DNA of 64,000 nt from Orychophragmus violaceus (GCA_030180135.1 CM058232.1:59107330-59171329); one strand, 5' to 3'. Numbered from the stretch's first letter, positions 25,323 to 37,059 are shown. Notes: generated by a model not told the origin, from the letters alone. Numbers and translations are program-made.

Positions 25323-28300
25323 TTACATTTCTATGTCTCTAATGCCTACAGCTTCAGTCAGAAACTCGAGTTTAGGCCTTGGGAGTGGCTTTGTCAACGG
25401 ATCAGCGACGTTATCATCTGTCTGAACTCGGCTGATCTTGACTTCCTTTCTATTAATGATGTCACGTATCAAGTGAAATCTTCTTAGAACATGCTTGGAT
25501 TTCTGGTGTGATCTTGGTTCCTTTGCCTGAGCTATAGCACCATTGTTGTCACAAAACAGTGCCAGAGGCTCAGCCGCATCTGGTATCACACCTAGTTCAA
25601 TAATGAACTTTCGTATCCAAACAGCTTCCTTCGCAGCTTCTGAGGCGGCGATATATTCAGCTTCTGTAGTGGAATCAGCAACGGTGTCTTGCTTGGAGCT
25701 TCTCCAACTGATTGCACCGCCATTCAGACAAAAGATACAACCGGACTGTGACCGGAAATCATCTTGGTCTGTCTGGAAACTTGCGTCCGTGAATCCACTG
25801 ACTTTAAGCACATCACTTCCACCGTACACTAAGAACTTATCCTTAGTATGTCTTAGATACTTCAAGATATTCTTTACGGCAATCCAATGGTTTTCACCTG
25901 GATTTGACTGGTATCTACTCGTCATGCTCAATGCATAAGCAACATCAGGACGAGTACAGATCATGGCATACATGACAGATCCTATTGCAGATGCATAAGG
26001 AATATTCTTCATGCGCTCAAGCTCAGCAGCCGTCGTAGGGCTCTGCTTCTTGCTTAGCGTTGTGCCATGTACCATTGGCGTGAAGCCCTTCTTGGAATCC
26101 TTCATGCTGAATCTTTGTAGGACTTTGTCAATGTATGAATCTTGACACAAGCCTATCAGCCTTCTAGATCTATCCCGGTAGATCCTGATTCCAAGAACGT
26201 ATGCGGCTTCACCCATGTCTTTCATGGAAAAACAACTTCCAAGCCAGTCCTTTACGGACTTCAGCATTGGAACGTCGTTTCCGAGAAGCAGTATGTCATC
26301 GACATACAGAATAAGAAATACAATCTTGCTCCCACTAGATTTCTTATACACGCATTGTTCTTCTTCGTTTCTGATGAAGTCAAATTGCTTGATCGCTTCA
26401 TCAAAACGAAGATTCCAGCTCCTCGATGCTTGCTTCAATCCATAAATAGATTTATGAAGCTTGCATACTTTTCCAGCATTCTTTGGATCTATGTAACCGT
26501 CAGGTTGTGTCATATACACATCCTCTTCCAGAATTCCATTCAGGAAGGCGGTTTTCACGTCCATCTGCCAAATTTCATAATCATGAAAAGCTGCAGTTGC
26601 TAGTAGAATCCGAATAGATTTCATCATAGCCACTGGTGAATAGGTTTCATCGTAATCCACACCGTGGACTTGTCTGAAACCTTTTGCCACCAACCTGGCT
26701 TTATAAATCTGGACATTTCCATCCACGTCAATCTTCTTCTTGAAGATCCATTTGCACTCGATGGCTTTTACACCAGCGGGTAAGTCAACCAACGAAAACA
26801 CTTGGTTGACCGACATGGAGTCCATTTCGGAATCAGTGGCCTTGCGCCACTTAGAGGAATCTGGGCCCATCATGGCTTGATTGAAGTTCGATGGTTCATC
26901 ACCATCAATGATCAAAAGATCATGACAGTCAGTCACGAGGAATCCTTGATATCTCTCGGGTTCGTGACGGATCCTCCCGGATCTTCGAACTTCAGGTACT
27001 ACAGGTTCAGGCTCTACAATTTCTTGTAGGTCCTCCTGCTGCTCTTCCTCATTAGGTTGAGCAGTATCCTGTTCATCTTGAATTTCTTCAAGCAGTACCT
27101 TACTCCCACTGTCTTTCTTAGAGACAAACTCCCTCTCAAGAAAGTTACAATCCCGGGCAACAAAGATCTTGTTCTCGGAACGTAGATAGAAGTAATAAGC
27201 CTTGGTTTCCCGTGGATAACCAATGAAGTAGCATTTGTCAGATTTTGGTGTAAGCTTGTCTGAGATCAATCTCTTGACATAAGCTTCACAACCCCAAATT
27301 CTGAGATAAGACAGCACTGGAGCTTCTCCAGTCCATAATTCATATGGTGTCTTTGCTACTGCTTTCGATGGCGCTCTATTTAGAGTGAACACTGCTGTTA
27401 GCAGAGCATATCCCCAAAGGGATATTGGAAGGTCTGTGTGACTCATCATAGATCGAACCATATCCAATAAGGTTCGATTTCTCCTCTCAGACACACCATT
27501 CCATTGAGGTGTTCCAGGAGGAGTGAGTTGGGATACGATCCCACACTCTCTCAGATGATCACTGAATTCTTGGCTTAAGTATTCTCCTCCTCGGTCGGAC
27601 CGAAGAGCCTTAATGCTTTTGCCAAGTTGGTTTTGTACTTCATTTTGGAATTCTCTGAACTTCTCAAAAGATTCAGACTTATGTTTCATTAAATAAACAT
27701 ATCCATACCTACTGAAATCATCAGTAAAGGTAATGAAGTACTGATAGTTTCCTCTTGCATTTGTGGACATTGGGCCACACACATCAGTGTGTATCAGGCC
27801 CAATAAGTCACTGGCCCTCTCGTTAGGTTTATTAAAGGGGGCCCGTGTCATTTTGCCCATCATGCAGGATTCGCATTTCTCACATGACTCAAAGTCAAAT
27901 GAGCCAAGAAGTCCATTCGAATGGAGCCTCTTGATGCGTTTCTCGCTGATGTGCCCTAAACGACAATGCCATAGAAACGTTCGGTTCTCCTCATTAGGTT
28001 TGAACCGTTTGGTATTAATGTTATAAATTGGCGCGGATTGATCGAGTATGTAAAGCCCATTCATAAGAGTGGCAGAACCATAGAACAAATTGTTGCGATT
28101 GAAGGAACATAATTTATTCTTAACTGAAAAATCATAACCTTCCAAATCCAACAAAGAAATTGAAATAATATTTCTGCTTATAGCAGGTACAAAATAACAA
28201 TTATTGAGTTCTAAAATCAATCCCGAAGGTAAAGACAACAAGTAAGTGCCTACAGCTAGCGCTGGAACTTTCGCTCCATTCCCAACTCGTAGCTCCACTT

Positions 28301-29297
28301 GTCCTTGCTTCAGCCTTCTACTGTTGCTGAGTGCCTGCATATTAGTACAAATATGAGCCCCACAACCAGTATCCATAACCCATGAGGTATTATCAGAAGT
28401 AGTTGTATTAACTTCTATAACAAAAATACCTGTTGAAGAAGTCTCATAAGTCTTCTTCTTCAATTCCTTTAGACCTTCCTGGAATTTCTTACATTCTCTC
28501 CTCCAATGCCCTGGTTCTTTACAGAACCTGCATATGTCAGTTGGCCCAGCCTTGGACTTGGGTTTGGGCTTTGGCGTGTCCTTGTCCGCGACTTGGACAG
28601 CCTTGGCCTTTCCCTTATCCTTAGCAGAGGATTTCTTAAACCCCTTGCCCTTCTGCACCATAAGCACATTGGGGTCCTTGGCGGTTTTCCTCAAATTGGG
28701 CTCCGCAGTCTTGAGCATTCCGTGAAGCTCAGGCAATGTCTTACTCAAGCCATGCATGTTAAAGTTCAGAATGAACTGATCATAGCTTGCAGGTAATGAC
28801 TGCAGAATGATGTCGCAGGCAAGTTCCTGGCTGATTGGGCAGTCGAGTTTCTGAAGATGATCGAGATAACCCATCATCTTCAAGACATGAGGACTCACCG
28901 CATTCGCAGCCAACTTGCAGTCCAAGAGGTTCTTAACAGTTTGAAACCTCTCAGTCCTAGCCTGCTCCTGAAAAAGCGATTTCAGGCTTGCCATTATCTC
29001 GATAGGTGACAATACACTCTCGAACTGTTTTTGCAGCTCAGGAGTCATTGTCACCAACATCAGGCAATAGGCATCATTTTCATCTGACGAATGCTTTTCC
29101 CAAGCATTATGCAGAGTCCTGGCGGCATTGGCAGGAGGCCTCTCGGGGAGAGGATCACGAAGGACATAATCCTTCTTCTCCTGCTTGAGGACTAGCCTCA
29201 AGTTCCTTGACCACGTCAGGAAGTTCGTTCCAGTCAGCTTCTCCTTTTCGAGAACAGATCGGATCGAGAATGTGTTTTGTGTGCTTGTAGTAGTCAT
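25323..29297 (-). CDS. Copia-C Gag-Pol polyprotein (1,324 aa, intact)
   Basis: A single unbroken frame. Gag is at about 1-255; a zinc knuckle CRFCKEPGHWRREC at 256-269; and an aspartic protease DTG at 309-311. Integrase has an HHCC finger (H444, H449, C475, C478) and catalytic D505, D568, E604 with D-35-E spacing. Reverse transcriptase has D913 in QMDVKTAFLNG and YVDD at 998-1001. RNase H has D1171, E1212/E1214 region and D1250. Integrase before RT marks Ty1/copia. All catalytic residues I can check are present and length is normal for the family. The start is chosen because MTTTSTQNTFSIRSVL is the conserved Gag opening and a splice-acceptor-like TTTCAG lies just upstream. Gag forms the cytoplasmic particle; Pol copies and integrates the element. 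Confidence 0.96.
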   Translation of the reverse strand: MTTTSTQNTFSIRSVLEKEKLTGTNFLTWSRNLRLVLKQEKKDYVLRDPLPERPPANAARTLHNAWEKHSSDENDAYCLMLVTMTPELQKQFESVLSPIEIMASLKSLFQEQARTERFQTVKNLLDCKLAANAVSPHVLKMMGYLDHLQKLDCPISQELACDIILQSLPASYDQFILNFNMHGLSKTLPELHGMLKTAEPNLRKTAKDPNVLMVQKGKGFKKSSAKDKGKAKAVQVADKDTPKPKPKSKAGPTDICRFCKEPGHWRRECKKFQEGLKELKKKTYETSSTGIFVIEVNTTTSDNTSWVMDTGCGAHICTNMQALSNSRRLKQGQVELRVGNGAKVPALAVGTYLLSLPSGLILELNNCYFVPAISRNIISISLLDLEGYDFSVKNKLCSFNRNNLFYGSATLMNGLYILDQSAPIYNINTKRFKPNEENRTFLWHCRLGHISEKRIKRLHSNGLLGSFDFESCEKCESCMMGKMTRAPFNKPNERASDLLGLIHTDVCGPMSTNARGNYQYFITFTDDFSRYGYVYLMKHKSESFEKFREFQNEVQNQLGKSIKALRSDRGGEYLSQEFSDHLRECGIVSQLTPPGTPQWNGVSERRNRTLLDMVRSMMSHTDLPISLWGYALLTAVFTLNRAPSKAVAKTPYELWTGEAPVLSYLRIWGCEAYVKRLISDKLTPKSDKCYFIGYPRETKAYYFYLRSENKIFVARDCNFLEREFVSKKDSGSKVLLEEIQDEQDTAQPNEEEQQEDLQEIVEPEPVVPEVRRSGRIRHEPERYQGFLVTDCHDLLIIDGDEPSNFNQAMMGPDSSKWRKATDSEMDSMSVNQVFSLVDLPAGVKAIECKWIFKKKIDVDGNVQIYKARLVAKGFRQVHGVDYDETYSPVAMMKSIRILLATAAFHDYEIWQMDVKTAFLNGILEEDVYMTQPDGYIDPKNAGKVCKLHKSIYGLKQASRSWNLRFDEAIKQFDFIRNEEEQCVYKKSSGSKIVFLILYVDDILLLGNDVPMLKSVKDWLGSCFSMKDMGEAAYVLGIRIYRDRSRRLIGLCQDSYIDKVLQRFSMKDSKKGFTPMVHGTTLSKKQSPTTAAELERMKNIPYASAIGSVMYAMICTRPDVAYALSMTSRYQSNPGENHWIAVKNILKYLRHTKDKFLVYGGSDVLKVSGFTDASFQTDQDDFRSQSGCIFCLNGGAISWRSSKQDTVADSTTEAEYIAASEAAKEAVWIRKFIIELGVIPDAAEPLALFCDNNGAIAQAKEPRSHQKSKHVLRRFHLIRDIINRKEVKISRVQTDDNVADPLTKPLPRPKLEFLTEAVGIRDIEM

Positions 29298-30944
29298 AGC
29301 TGAAATATATAGATAAAAAGGTTATTAGTTAAAATGTTCAATATGATTAATCTCGTATTAAATTTAATATGATTAATCACGCATTATATTCAATAACATA
29401 AGTTACCCTCAATAGAATATAATGATTCCAAGATCCACATATAACTAAGATTAAAGTGGGCCACTGGCCGTCACCAAACCTTAGCTTATATCGGTAAGCC
29501 CTATATCGGCTAATTATATCCGTGATATAACTCTTGGTTGTGAATCTGGGCCCGAGGCCCAATCCACTCTGATGTCTCAAGGCCCGGGACTCCCGATGGC
29601 CCAGTCAAGAAAACCAGACTATACAGTCATGTAATCATTAATGTCTGGGACTCCCAATGACATTTATGAATCACAAACCGTCTTATCCACGCAAAAGCAG
29701 ACACCCTCACACTGTAAGGCCATGAATACAATTGAATGGGCTTCGACAGCTGACATAGAATGGACAAGACATCCAACGCTTGATATTATTTGAGGTTCGT
29801 AGGTTTATTTTAAAAATTCATTCCCAAAATAGAAGATTACTATTTCGGGAAACTTTCCATTTTTGGAAACCTACTATTTTTGGAAACTTTCTAAAATTGG
29901 AAACTTTCTAAAAACGGAAACTTTCTAACTTTAGAAATTTCTTTAATATCCAAAACCCGCAAATCCAGAAACTTCTAATTTAAGAAACTTTCTAATTTCA
30001 AAATTTCGGAAACTTTAATTTAAAATCGACTTTATAATAATATAAAATAAATTTTAAATTATTCTGAAGAAAGACTCAAATAATTGGCCCAATTGTTTTA
30101 ACTTCTTGGCCCGAGGCCCAAGAATTGGTCCATGTCCAAGACATGACCCAATTGTCCAATTAAATGACATAACCGGTCTGGTTCATTAAAATTGGTCTAA
30201 CCAAATTTTAATTACTACGATGACCACAATTGTCAACCTGTTATTTACTAAACCGGATTTTCTCAATTTATTTGGTCCAACCAAATCAAATTAGAAAATC
30301 CTGGTTTAGGCACTAAATCCAATAATTCTTTCGACATTGGATTTCTTGTCCCGGTTTAACCAGACTTAATAAAATTATTAAATCTGTTTATTAAACCAGG
30401 ACGAATTAATTTTAATCAAGATTAAACCGAGCCTTAAACCAACCATGTCGATCGATGAACCAACCGTGTCGATCGATCCATCAACCACATCGGTCGATGC
30501 TCTCAGTATCGATCCTGCATCGATCGTGCATCGATCCTGTATCGATCGATGCTCTTACGCATGCACTGAACCGAGCCGAAACCCTAACCGTGTCGATCGA
30601 TGTGCACCAACCGCATCGGTCGATGCACCAATATCGAACCTGCATCGATCCTGCATCGATCGATGCTTTCACGCGTTAACAGGGTTAGCCGATAGGCTGT
30701 ATCGACCGATCCATGCGATCGTATCGATCGATCCATGCGATCGCAGTCGATACAGACCTCTTGAAATCGCATTCTACCAAATCATATAGCTTGGTTTCTG
30801 CAATTTATTGTTTGTTTAGGATTGTTTTCTTGTTACTTAAGTAGTTTCTCTTATCAGTAGTTGATTCAAAACACTTTTAAACAAGAAAACAATCCTAAAC
30901 ATTGAATCTAAACAAGAAAAACCAGAACCTGGCTCTGATACCAC
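29298..30944 (-). other. Copia-C leader (primer binding site to gag start)
   Basis: About 1.65 kb long for an untranslated leader. The primer binding site is the complement of 30931-30943 (TGGTATCAGAGCC). The middle holds a TCGATCGA-rich array (30444-30752). The part nearest gag has many TTTCTAA/GGAAACTTTC-type short repeats (29830-30010). Several upstream ATGs occur, including one that opens a short frame at 29377-29580 also present in Copia-B. Confidence 0.75.
30444..30752. repeat. TCGATCGATGC palindromic array in the Copia-C leader
   Basis: About twenty overlapping copies of ATCGATCGATG, GTCGATCGAT or ATCGGTCGATG, each a near-palindrome of 8-12 bp, are spaced 10-35 bp apart. It is far more CpG- and GC-rich than its surroundings. 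Frames across it on both strands are by-products of the repeat and are not credible genes. Confidence 0.85.
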
Positions 30945-31616
30945 TGAAGGATTGTTTAGTTGATCCTGATTCAATTCTTAGATTCATATCAACCTAAACA
31001 TGCGATCTAGGTTCTTCTCAGAATAGAAACAAATGATGATCTCACCTTATACCTGTTTGCAGCGGAAAGAGATGGTATGTTTGAGATCAGAGAAACACCG
31101 AGGGATGAATCCTCCAAAGGTTCACACACGCGATCACAGAAAACGGCTGCTAGACCACTAGAGGAATTCGGCGCAGAGAGAGAGAGTTTTCGGCTGGAGT
31201 GTTAGGGTTAATTGCTCAGAAACTCGAGTTTTACCTTATAAAACTTGTCTGATTCCGTTTGGGCCATTTGGCCCAAACACCAATTAACTAGACGGCATTC
31301 GCGCACTGTGTCGACCGATACCCCTTGTGTATCGATCGACACACAGTGCCTAAACCGTTTTATTCTCTCTAAGTACAGTAAATGCCTAGCACTTTTACCG
31401 TACTTCTGCTAAAACGTTCCTACACATTTTCCTGTTAGCTTAGGCGTGTGACCCATATGGGATCATATAATAAAGGCAATAAGTCCAAGACTTATAGATC
31501 ATGAGCGGACTCTAGCAAGCCATCATGACCCCCAGTATTATATGACTTATGTCTGATCATTGACATACTCTTACTTTCTAGAGACAGTACCGAGATTACT
31601 GGACACAATTCCAACA
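30945..31616 (-). repeat. Copia-C 5' LTR
   Basis: 672 bp, carrying the promoter that drives the minus-strand element. The U3 palindrome is at 31303-31349, TGGGCC-type boxes near 31258-31275, and a TTTTATAAGG TATA box is the complement of about 31232-31241. A U5 splice-donor-like CAG|GTATAAG is the complement of 31047-31055. Confidence 0.95.
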
Positions 31617-31621
31617 GTGTC

Positions 31622-32992
31622 GACATCGTTTTCATTGTAAGAATAATTGACATTCATCGTTTTCATCGTTTTCATCGTTTGCTTTATAATCGTTCATGAG
31701 ATATTCGCATGTTGACTTTTTGGTTCATAAGAAGATGATACTTTGTTGAATTAATTATCATATGAATTGAAAAGGTCAAAATCGATTATTGAATTAAGTC
31801 ATACGATTTGGAGTCAAAATTGATTTTGTCTTTAAGTGAATTTCAAATCGTTTGAATTATCACCACATGTTGACTTTGCTTTATCATAACAAACGATTTG
31901 TAGAATCGTTATTGTTAAGAATGAGTGATTTGAAAAAGTCATGTCATAATCGCTTGAATAATGCTTATTGAATTAATTATCAAACAATGATAAAGTCAAA
32001 GTGATTGTTTAATGTGATACGATTTGAGTATCGCACAATTTGCTTAAATGTTTAATTAATGTATGGTTCAAGCGGTTAACCCAAATCGCGGTTTGCTGGA
32101 AATTATTTAATACAATTGGTATTATTTAATTTCTGGTTAGACCGGATTTAAATTCAAAATTGAATTTTAACCTAAACCGAAGGCTGGTCTAAGTTTGATT
32201 TAGTTGGACCAAATAATTTAGAGCTGGTCTGGTTTAGTAAATAACCAGTTGGATTTAGTAGTTAATTTGGTCTTGGACCAGAATTAATGAACCGACTCGG
32301 TTATGTCAAATTATTGGGCCAATTGGAATTCTGTGGTCTTGGGCCAAGAATTGGGCCTATAATTTGTGACCCAACCGAAAACTTTAATAAAATATTAAAT
32401 TAGAAATTTCTATTTTTAGTATATTTCTAAATTTAGAAAGTTTCTAAAATAAGTAAGTTTCCCAAAATAGTAATCTTCTATTTTTGGAAAGAAAACCTAA
32501 AATCCTCAAAACCAATATCAAGCTTGGATGTCTTGCCCAATCTTGTCAACTACTTAACGCTTATTCAATTACAGATATGGCTTACAGTGTGAGGTGTCTG
32601 TTTTTGCGTAAGTAAAGTAGTATATAGTCACTAATTTCATTGGGAGTCCCAGACTTTAGTGATTATTTGGCTGTAAGAGATTGGTTTCCTTGACTGGGCC
32701 ATCGGGAGTCCCGGGCCTTGAGACATCTGGTGAATTGGGCCTTGGGCCCAATCCACAACCGAGAGTTATATGGATATAACTAGCTGTGTGTATGCTTACC
32801 AAGTAAAGCTAATTCCGGGTGACGGCCAGTGGCCCACTTTGGTTTTGGTTGAACATGGGTCTCGGAATCATTGCATTCTTATGAGGTTAAACAAAGAAAT
32901 TTTGAATGCAATGCGAGTTTTCTTATAAGTTATTAAGATTACTCTTTTATGAACTAAATAACTAAAACTCTATTTATCTCTAAATTTCAGTT
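31622..32992 (+). other. Copia-A leader (right part, after the Copia-C insertion)
   Basis: Continues 23602-23797 once Copia-C is removed. It is AT-rich, with repeated TCGTTTTCATCG units at 31625-31680 and no TCGATCGA array. The last 300 bp are related to the Copia-B and Copia-C leaders (GGCCATCGGGAGTCCCGGGC, GTGACGGCCAGTGGCCCAC) but clearly diverged. It ends CTCTAAATTTCAG two bases before the gag ATG. Confidence 0.75.
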
Positions 32993-33883
32993 ATGACTAG
33001 CTCAAACAATCAAAACACTTTCTCGATCCGGTCTGTCCTTGAAATGGACAAACTGAACGGATCAAATTTCTTGACTTGGTCGCGGAACCTGAGGCTAGTC
33101 CTCAGGCAGGAGAGAAAGGACTATGTCCTTGAGAGAGCTCTCCCCGTGAGGATCGGGTCCAATGCCTCTCATGCAGTATATGATGCTTGGAACAAGCTTT
33201 ATAATGATGCGGTAGATGTGCGTGGTCTGATATTGGCTACCATAGACTCAGATTTGCTGAAGCAATATGAGAACATGGAGTCGCCGATAGAGATGATCAG
33301 CAGCCTGAAATTGAAATTTCAGGAGCAGGTAAGAGTGGAGAGATACCAGTTGGTTAAGTCTCTCACTAGCTGCATGCTACCAAATGATCATCCAGTAAGT
33401 CCTCATGTTAGTAAAATGATGGGTTACATTGATAACCTGAGGAGACTGGATTATCCAGTTAGCCAAGAATTGGCAACTGAGATCATTCTGCAGTCACTGC
33501 CGTCAAGCTATGATAAGTTCAAAAGGAACTATATCAAGAAAGGCTTAACGAAGACGCTGACTGAACTGCATGATACGCTCAAGACAGTTGAGCCAAACGT
33601 GAAGAGTACCCTGTATAATCTCATAAAGGAGAAGGGTAGGTTTACTAAACCTAATGCTGACAAGGGTGAAGACAAAGTTGTCCAGATTTTGAATCATGGC
33701 AAGCGTGTGTCTTCTGAGCCCGAGTCAGATACCTCTTACGTTGGTAAGTGCTGCTACTGTAAAGAGACTGGGCATTGGAAGAGAGATTGCATTAAATTCA
33801 TGGAAGATTATGAGGAGTTGAAGTTGATGTATGAGACTACTTCCTCAGGTATTCATGTTATTACTTCAAGTTCTACCTTATAG
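32993..33883 (+). CDS. Copia-A Gag (296 aa, open)
   Basis: An open frame with the family's Gag opening (NTFSIRSVLEMDKLNGSNFL), a central helical capsid region and a zinc knuckle CCYCKETGHWKRDC near the C-terminus. It stops with UAG immediately before a recognisable protease start (VLDTGCGTDIC), which continues in the same frame. Copia-B stops at the same codon. The Gag frame has stayed open while pol beyond it is wrecked, as expected if Gag is still used. Gag would assemble the cytoplasmic particle that packages element RNA. Confidence 0.85.
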   Translation: MTSSNNQNTFSIRSVLEMDKLNGSNFLTWSRNLRLVLRQERKDYVLERALPVRIGSNASHAVYDAWNKLYNDAVDVRGLILATIDSDLLKQYENMESPIEMISSLKLKFQEQVRVERYQLVKSLTSCMLPNDHPVSPHVSKMMGYIDNLRRLDYPVSQELATEIILQSLPSSYDKFKRNYIKKGLTKTLTELHDTLKTVEPNVKSTLYNLIKEKGRFTKPNADKGEDKVVQILNHGKRVSSEPESDTSYVGKCCYCKETGHWKRDCIKFMEDYEELKLMYETTSSGIHVITSSSTL

Positions 33884-36419
33884 GTATTGGATACTGGTTG
33901 TGGCACTGATATTTGTTATAATATGCAGAGCCTAAGCAACAGTAGAACGTTGAAGGAGGGACAAGTGGAACTGCATGTCTGGAAGGAGCTATGGATGCTG
34001 CCTCAGCCGTAGGGTTTTCACTTGTAGATGCCTTTGAGGCTTGGTTTTGTATTAAGTAATTGCTACAATGTACCTGCTTTAAGCAGAGTTGTCCTTCATT
34101 TTCTTGTAAGAATTTGAATGTTTTTCATTTTGATAAAAGACAAGTTTTGTTCTTTTGATCTTAATGAAATATTAATTGTAGCACCCTATTCAAGGAATGG
34201 GTTTTATATCTTAAACCAAAGAGTGACTAAATGTAACATAAATACCGAATTGGTTTAAATCTGATGAATTAAACCTGATTTTTCTTGGCATAAATGTTTT
34301 GGTCACATAGAGTAAGTCGGATTCAGAAACCCCATAGTTATGGACTTTTGGGCTCATTTGATCGGATATCTTATGAGACTTGAATTCTGCTTACTGGACC
34401 AAAAGACAAAGGGCCCATCTTAGCCGAGCTAGAGAAAGGCCCAAAGGCTTATTGGACCTTGAACATACTCATGTATGTGGCCCGATGAGCAGTAATGCCA
34501 GAGAAAATTTCATGTACTTCATTATATTTACTGATTACTTCAGTGAGTATGACTGTGTTCATTTGATGAGACACGAGTCGGAATTCTTTGAAATGGTCGA
34601 AAGAGTTCCAGAATGAGGTATAGAATCTGAGTGACAGAAGTATTGAGACTCTGGATTAGATCACGAGTGAGAATACTTAAGTCATTGATGGTGTGATCAT
34701 CTGAATGAGTGTGAAGTCGTTTCACAGCTCATTTCTCCTGAAAACCTGGAGGTGTTTCTGTGAGAAAGAATCAGATCTTATTAGAAATGATTAAAGATGA
34801 GTCACACGAATCTTCCATGATATTCTTTAAGAATAACGCTCTAGAAATATCTAAGTTTACGCTGAAATAGTTCCACCAATATCAGTTGAAAGACACCACA
34901 TAAATGTGGACTGGAAATGATCTAAATCCGTCTTTACTGAGTATTTGTAGTTGAGCTACTTCGCTGGTTGTCCTAGGGAAACCAAGGCTTGTTACTTTTT
35001 ACGTCCATTCCGAAAACGAAGTTAGGTTGTTCGGAATTCTGTTTTCTAAAAGGAAAGTTGCTTTCCAAGAAGAACAGTGGGAGTAAAAGTATAACTCGAA
35101 GAAATTCGAGAAATACAGGAGGCTGCTCAACCTGTTGAGGGAGAGCAGCGGATGGATTTACAGATTTCTGTAGAATCTACACCTGTAGAGCCTGAAGTTC
35201 GCAGATCTGAATGAATCCGTCACTAATCAGAGAGTGATTTCTCGTGATTAGTTGCCATGATCTGATGATCATTGAAAGTGACGAACCTGCGAAATTCACA
35301 GAAGCGAAAGTGAGCCCGGACTCCGAAAAATTATACTGTATGTAAGTTAGCTTCATCGATCCATTCATGGATAGAAGCAAGCATATCGGAGTTGGAATCT
35401 TCGTTCTGTTGAAGTAGTCAAGGTTTTGACTTGAACAGGAACGAAGTGGAACTGTGCGTTTACTAATAGATAAGTGGGAGCGATGTTGCATTTCTCATAG
35501 TGTATGTCGAAGACATACTGATTCTCGGAAATAACGTTCCAATGCTGCAGTCGGTAAAGGACTGGCTTGGGAGTTGTTTTTATGATTGACATGGGTAAAG
35601 CCACGTATGTTCTTGGATTTTGGATCTGAAGATAGAGATCCAAAAGAGCTGATAGGACAAAGTCAGGATTCTGATATTGACAAAGTCCTACACGTTTTCA
35701 GCATTCCAAGAAGGGTTTTATGCCAATGTCACATGGCATTACGTTAAGCAAGAAACAGTGTCCAACGATAACTGCTGAGCTTGAATGCATGGATGAGATT
35801 CCATATGCGTCGGCAATTGGATCTATCATGTATGCCATGACACGTACTTGTTTTGATGTTGCTTTAATGTTAAACAAGACAAGTAAAGACCAGTCAAATC
35901 CAGCAAAGAATCACTGGATAGACGTAATGAATATCCTCAAGTATTTGGAAAATACTTAGGATAAGTTCTTGATTTACGGAGAAAGTGAGGTGCTACAAGT
36001 CGATAGAGTCTGAAAGGCAAGTTTCCAACAGACAAAGATGATTTCCGGTCACAGTCCGGTTATATCTTGTGTCTGTCTGGCGGTGCAAGGCACTGTTGTT
36101 GACTCCATGACTTAAGCTGAACATTTCGCAGCTTGGAAAGCGGCGAAAGAGGTTGTTTGGAAAGAAGAGTTCATCACTGAACTTGATGTGATTCCCAGCA
36201 TAGATGAGACTAGCTGTACATCAGAGGTCCAAACACCTTGAGGGTAGGTATAACCTATTCCGTGAGATAAATGACAGAGGTGTTAAGTAGATCAGCAAGT
36301 TTCAACGAATGAGAACGTTGCTAATCTATTAACGAAGCCACTCCTTAGGCCTAAGCACGAGTCGCGGACTGTAGCTGTAGGATAAGTGAAATTAAGATGT
36401 AGTCTTAATTTCAGTGGGA
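33884..36419 (+). pseudogene. Copia-A pol remnant
   Basis: Islands of protease (VLDTGCGTDIC at 33884), integrase (HVCGPMSSNARENFMYFIIF at about 34470-34530) and RT/RNase H (PMSHGITLSKKQCPTITAEL, IPYASAIGSIMYAMTRT at 35720-35960) are separated by stops, deletions and frame changes. YVDD and the D-D-E triad are not intact. No pol enzyme can be made, so the element would need enzymes from a relative. Copia-B shares many of the same lesions. Confidence 0.88.
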
Positions 36420-36424
36420 GTTTG

Positions 36425-37058
36425 TGTTGGAATTATGTCCAGTAATTTCTGTACTGTCTCTAAAAAGTAAGAGTATGTCAATGATCAGACATAAGTCATA
36501 TAATATTGGGGGTCATGATGGCTTGCTAGAGTCCGCTCATGATCTATAAATCTTGGATTTATTGCCTTTATTATATGATCCCATATGGGTCACACGCCTA
36601 AGCTAACAGGAAAATGTGTAGGAACGGTTTAGCAGAAGTACGGTAAAAGTGCTAGGCATTTACTGTACTTAGAGAGACTAAAGGGCCTGGTTAAATCTAA
36701 GGGATTTAATCAGACTGAGAATTGGGCCCAAAAGCCCATAAGAACTGGACAAGGGTTTTAATAAATAAAACTTGCCCTAGCTCTAATTTTCTCAGCCTCT
36801 CTGCGCCTCCTCTCTCTCTTCTCTGCGCCTCCCACCAGCTTGGTCTAGCAGCCAACTTCCTGCAGTGTGCGTGTGTGAGCCTTTGGAGGAGCTATCTCTT
36901 GGTGGTTCTGCTGATCTCAGACAATACCTCTTCTTCCGCTGCATAAACAAGGTATTAGGTGAGATCCTTTATGATTCTGCAAGAGAACCTAGATCTGGCA
37001 TGTTTAGTAGGATCAATCAATGAGTAATTGAACCAGGAAAAACTAAACGAATCCAACA
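36425..37058 (+). repeat. Copia-B 5' LTR
   Basis: TGTTGGAATTATG...AATCCAACA. An inverted repeat with arms TGGTTAAATC and GATTTAATCA is at 36688-36712, a TGGGCCC box at 36723-36729, an AATAAATAAAA TATA-like box at about 36760, and a CT-rich putative start region near 36790. U5 contains the splice-donor-like CAAG|GTATTAGG at 36948-36959. Confidence 0.95.
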
Positions 37059-37059
37059 G

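Larger units (their letters stand above)
23798..31616 (-). mobile_element. Copia-C: complete, young Ty1/copia retrotransposon (7,819 bp)
   Basis: LTRs of 674 and 672 bp differ by two substitutions and one GA unit. The element is flanked by GTGTC (23793-23797, 31617-31621). It has a tRNA-Met primer binding site, a polypurine tract (complement of 24472-24483) and an uninterrupted 1,324-codon Gag-Pol. It sits in the leader of Copia-A. Near-identical LTRs plus an intact frame make it a candidate for recent or current activity. Confidence 0.96.

Noticed and set aside
26142..26603. 153-codon plus-strand frame opposite the Copia-C polyprotein
   Set aside because: Shadow of the intact minus-strand Gag-Pol; broken in the A and B copies and without a domain.
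29377..29580. Leader ORF MRHQSGLGLG... shared by Copia-C and Copia-B (38464-38730)
   Set aside because: The leaders of B and C are nearly identical at nucleotide level, so an identical short frame is expected; there is no sign of coding selection and Copia-A lacks it.
30445..30789. Open frames of 60-114 codons on both strands in the Copia-C leader
   Set aside because: All six frames stay open because of the TCGATCGA array; no family resemblance.
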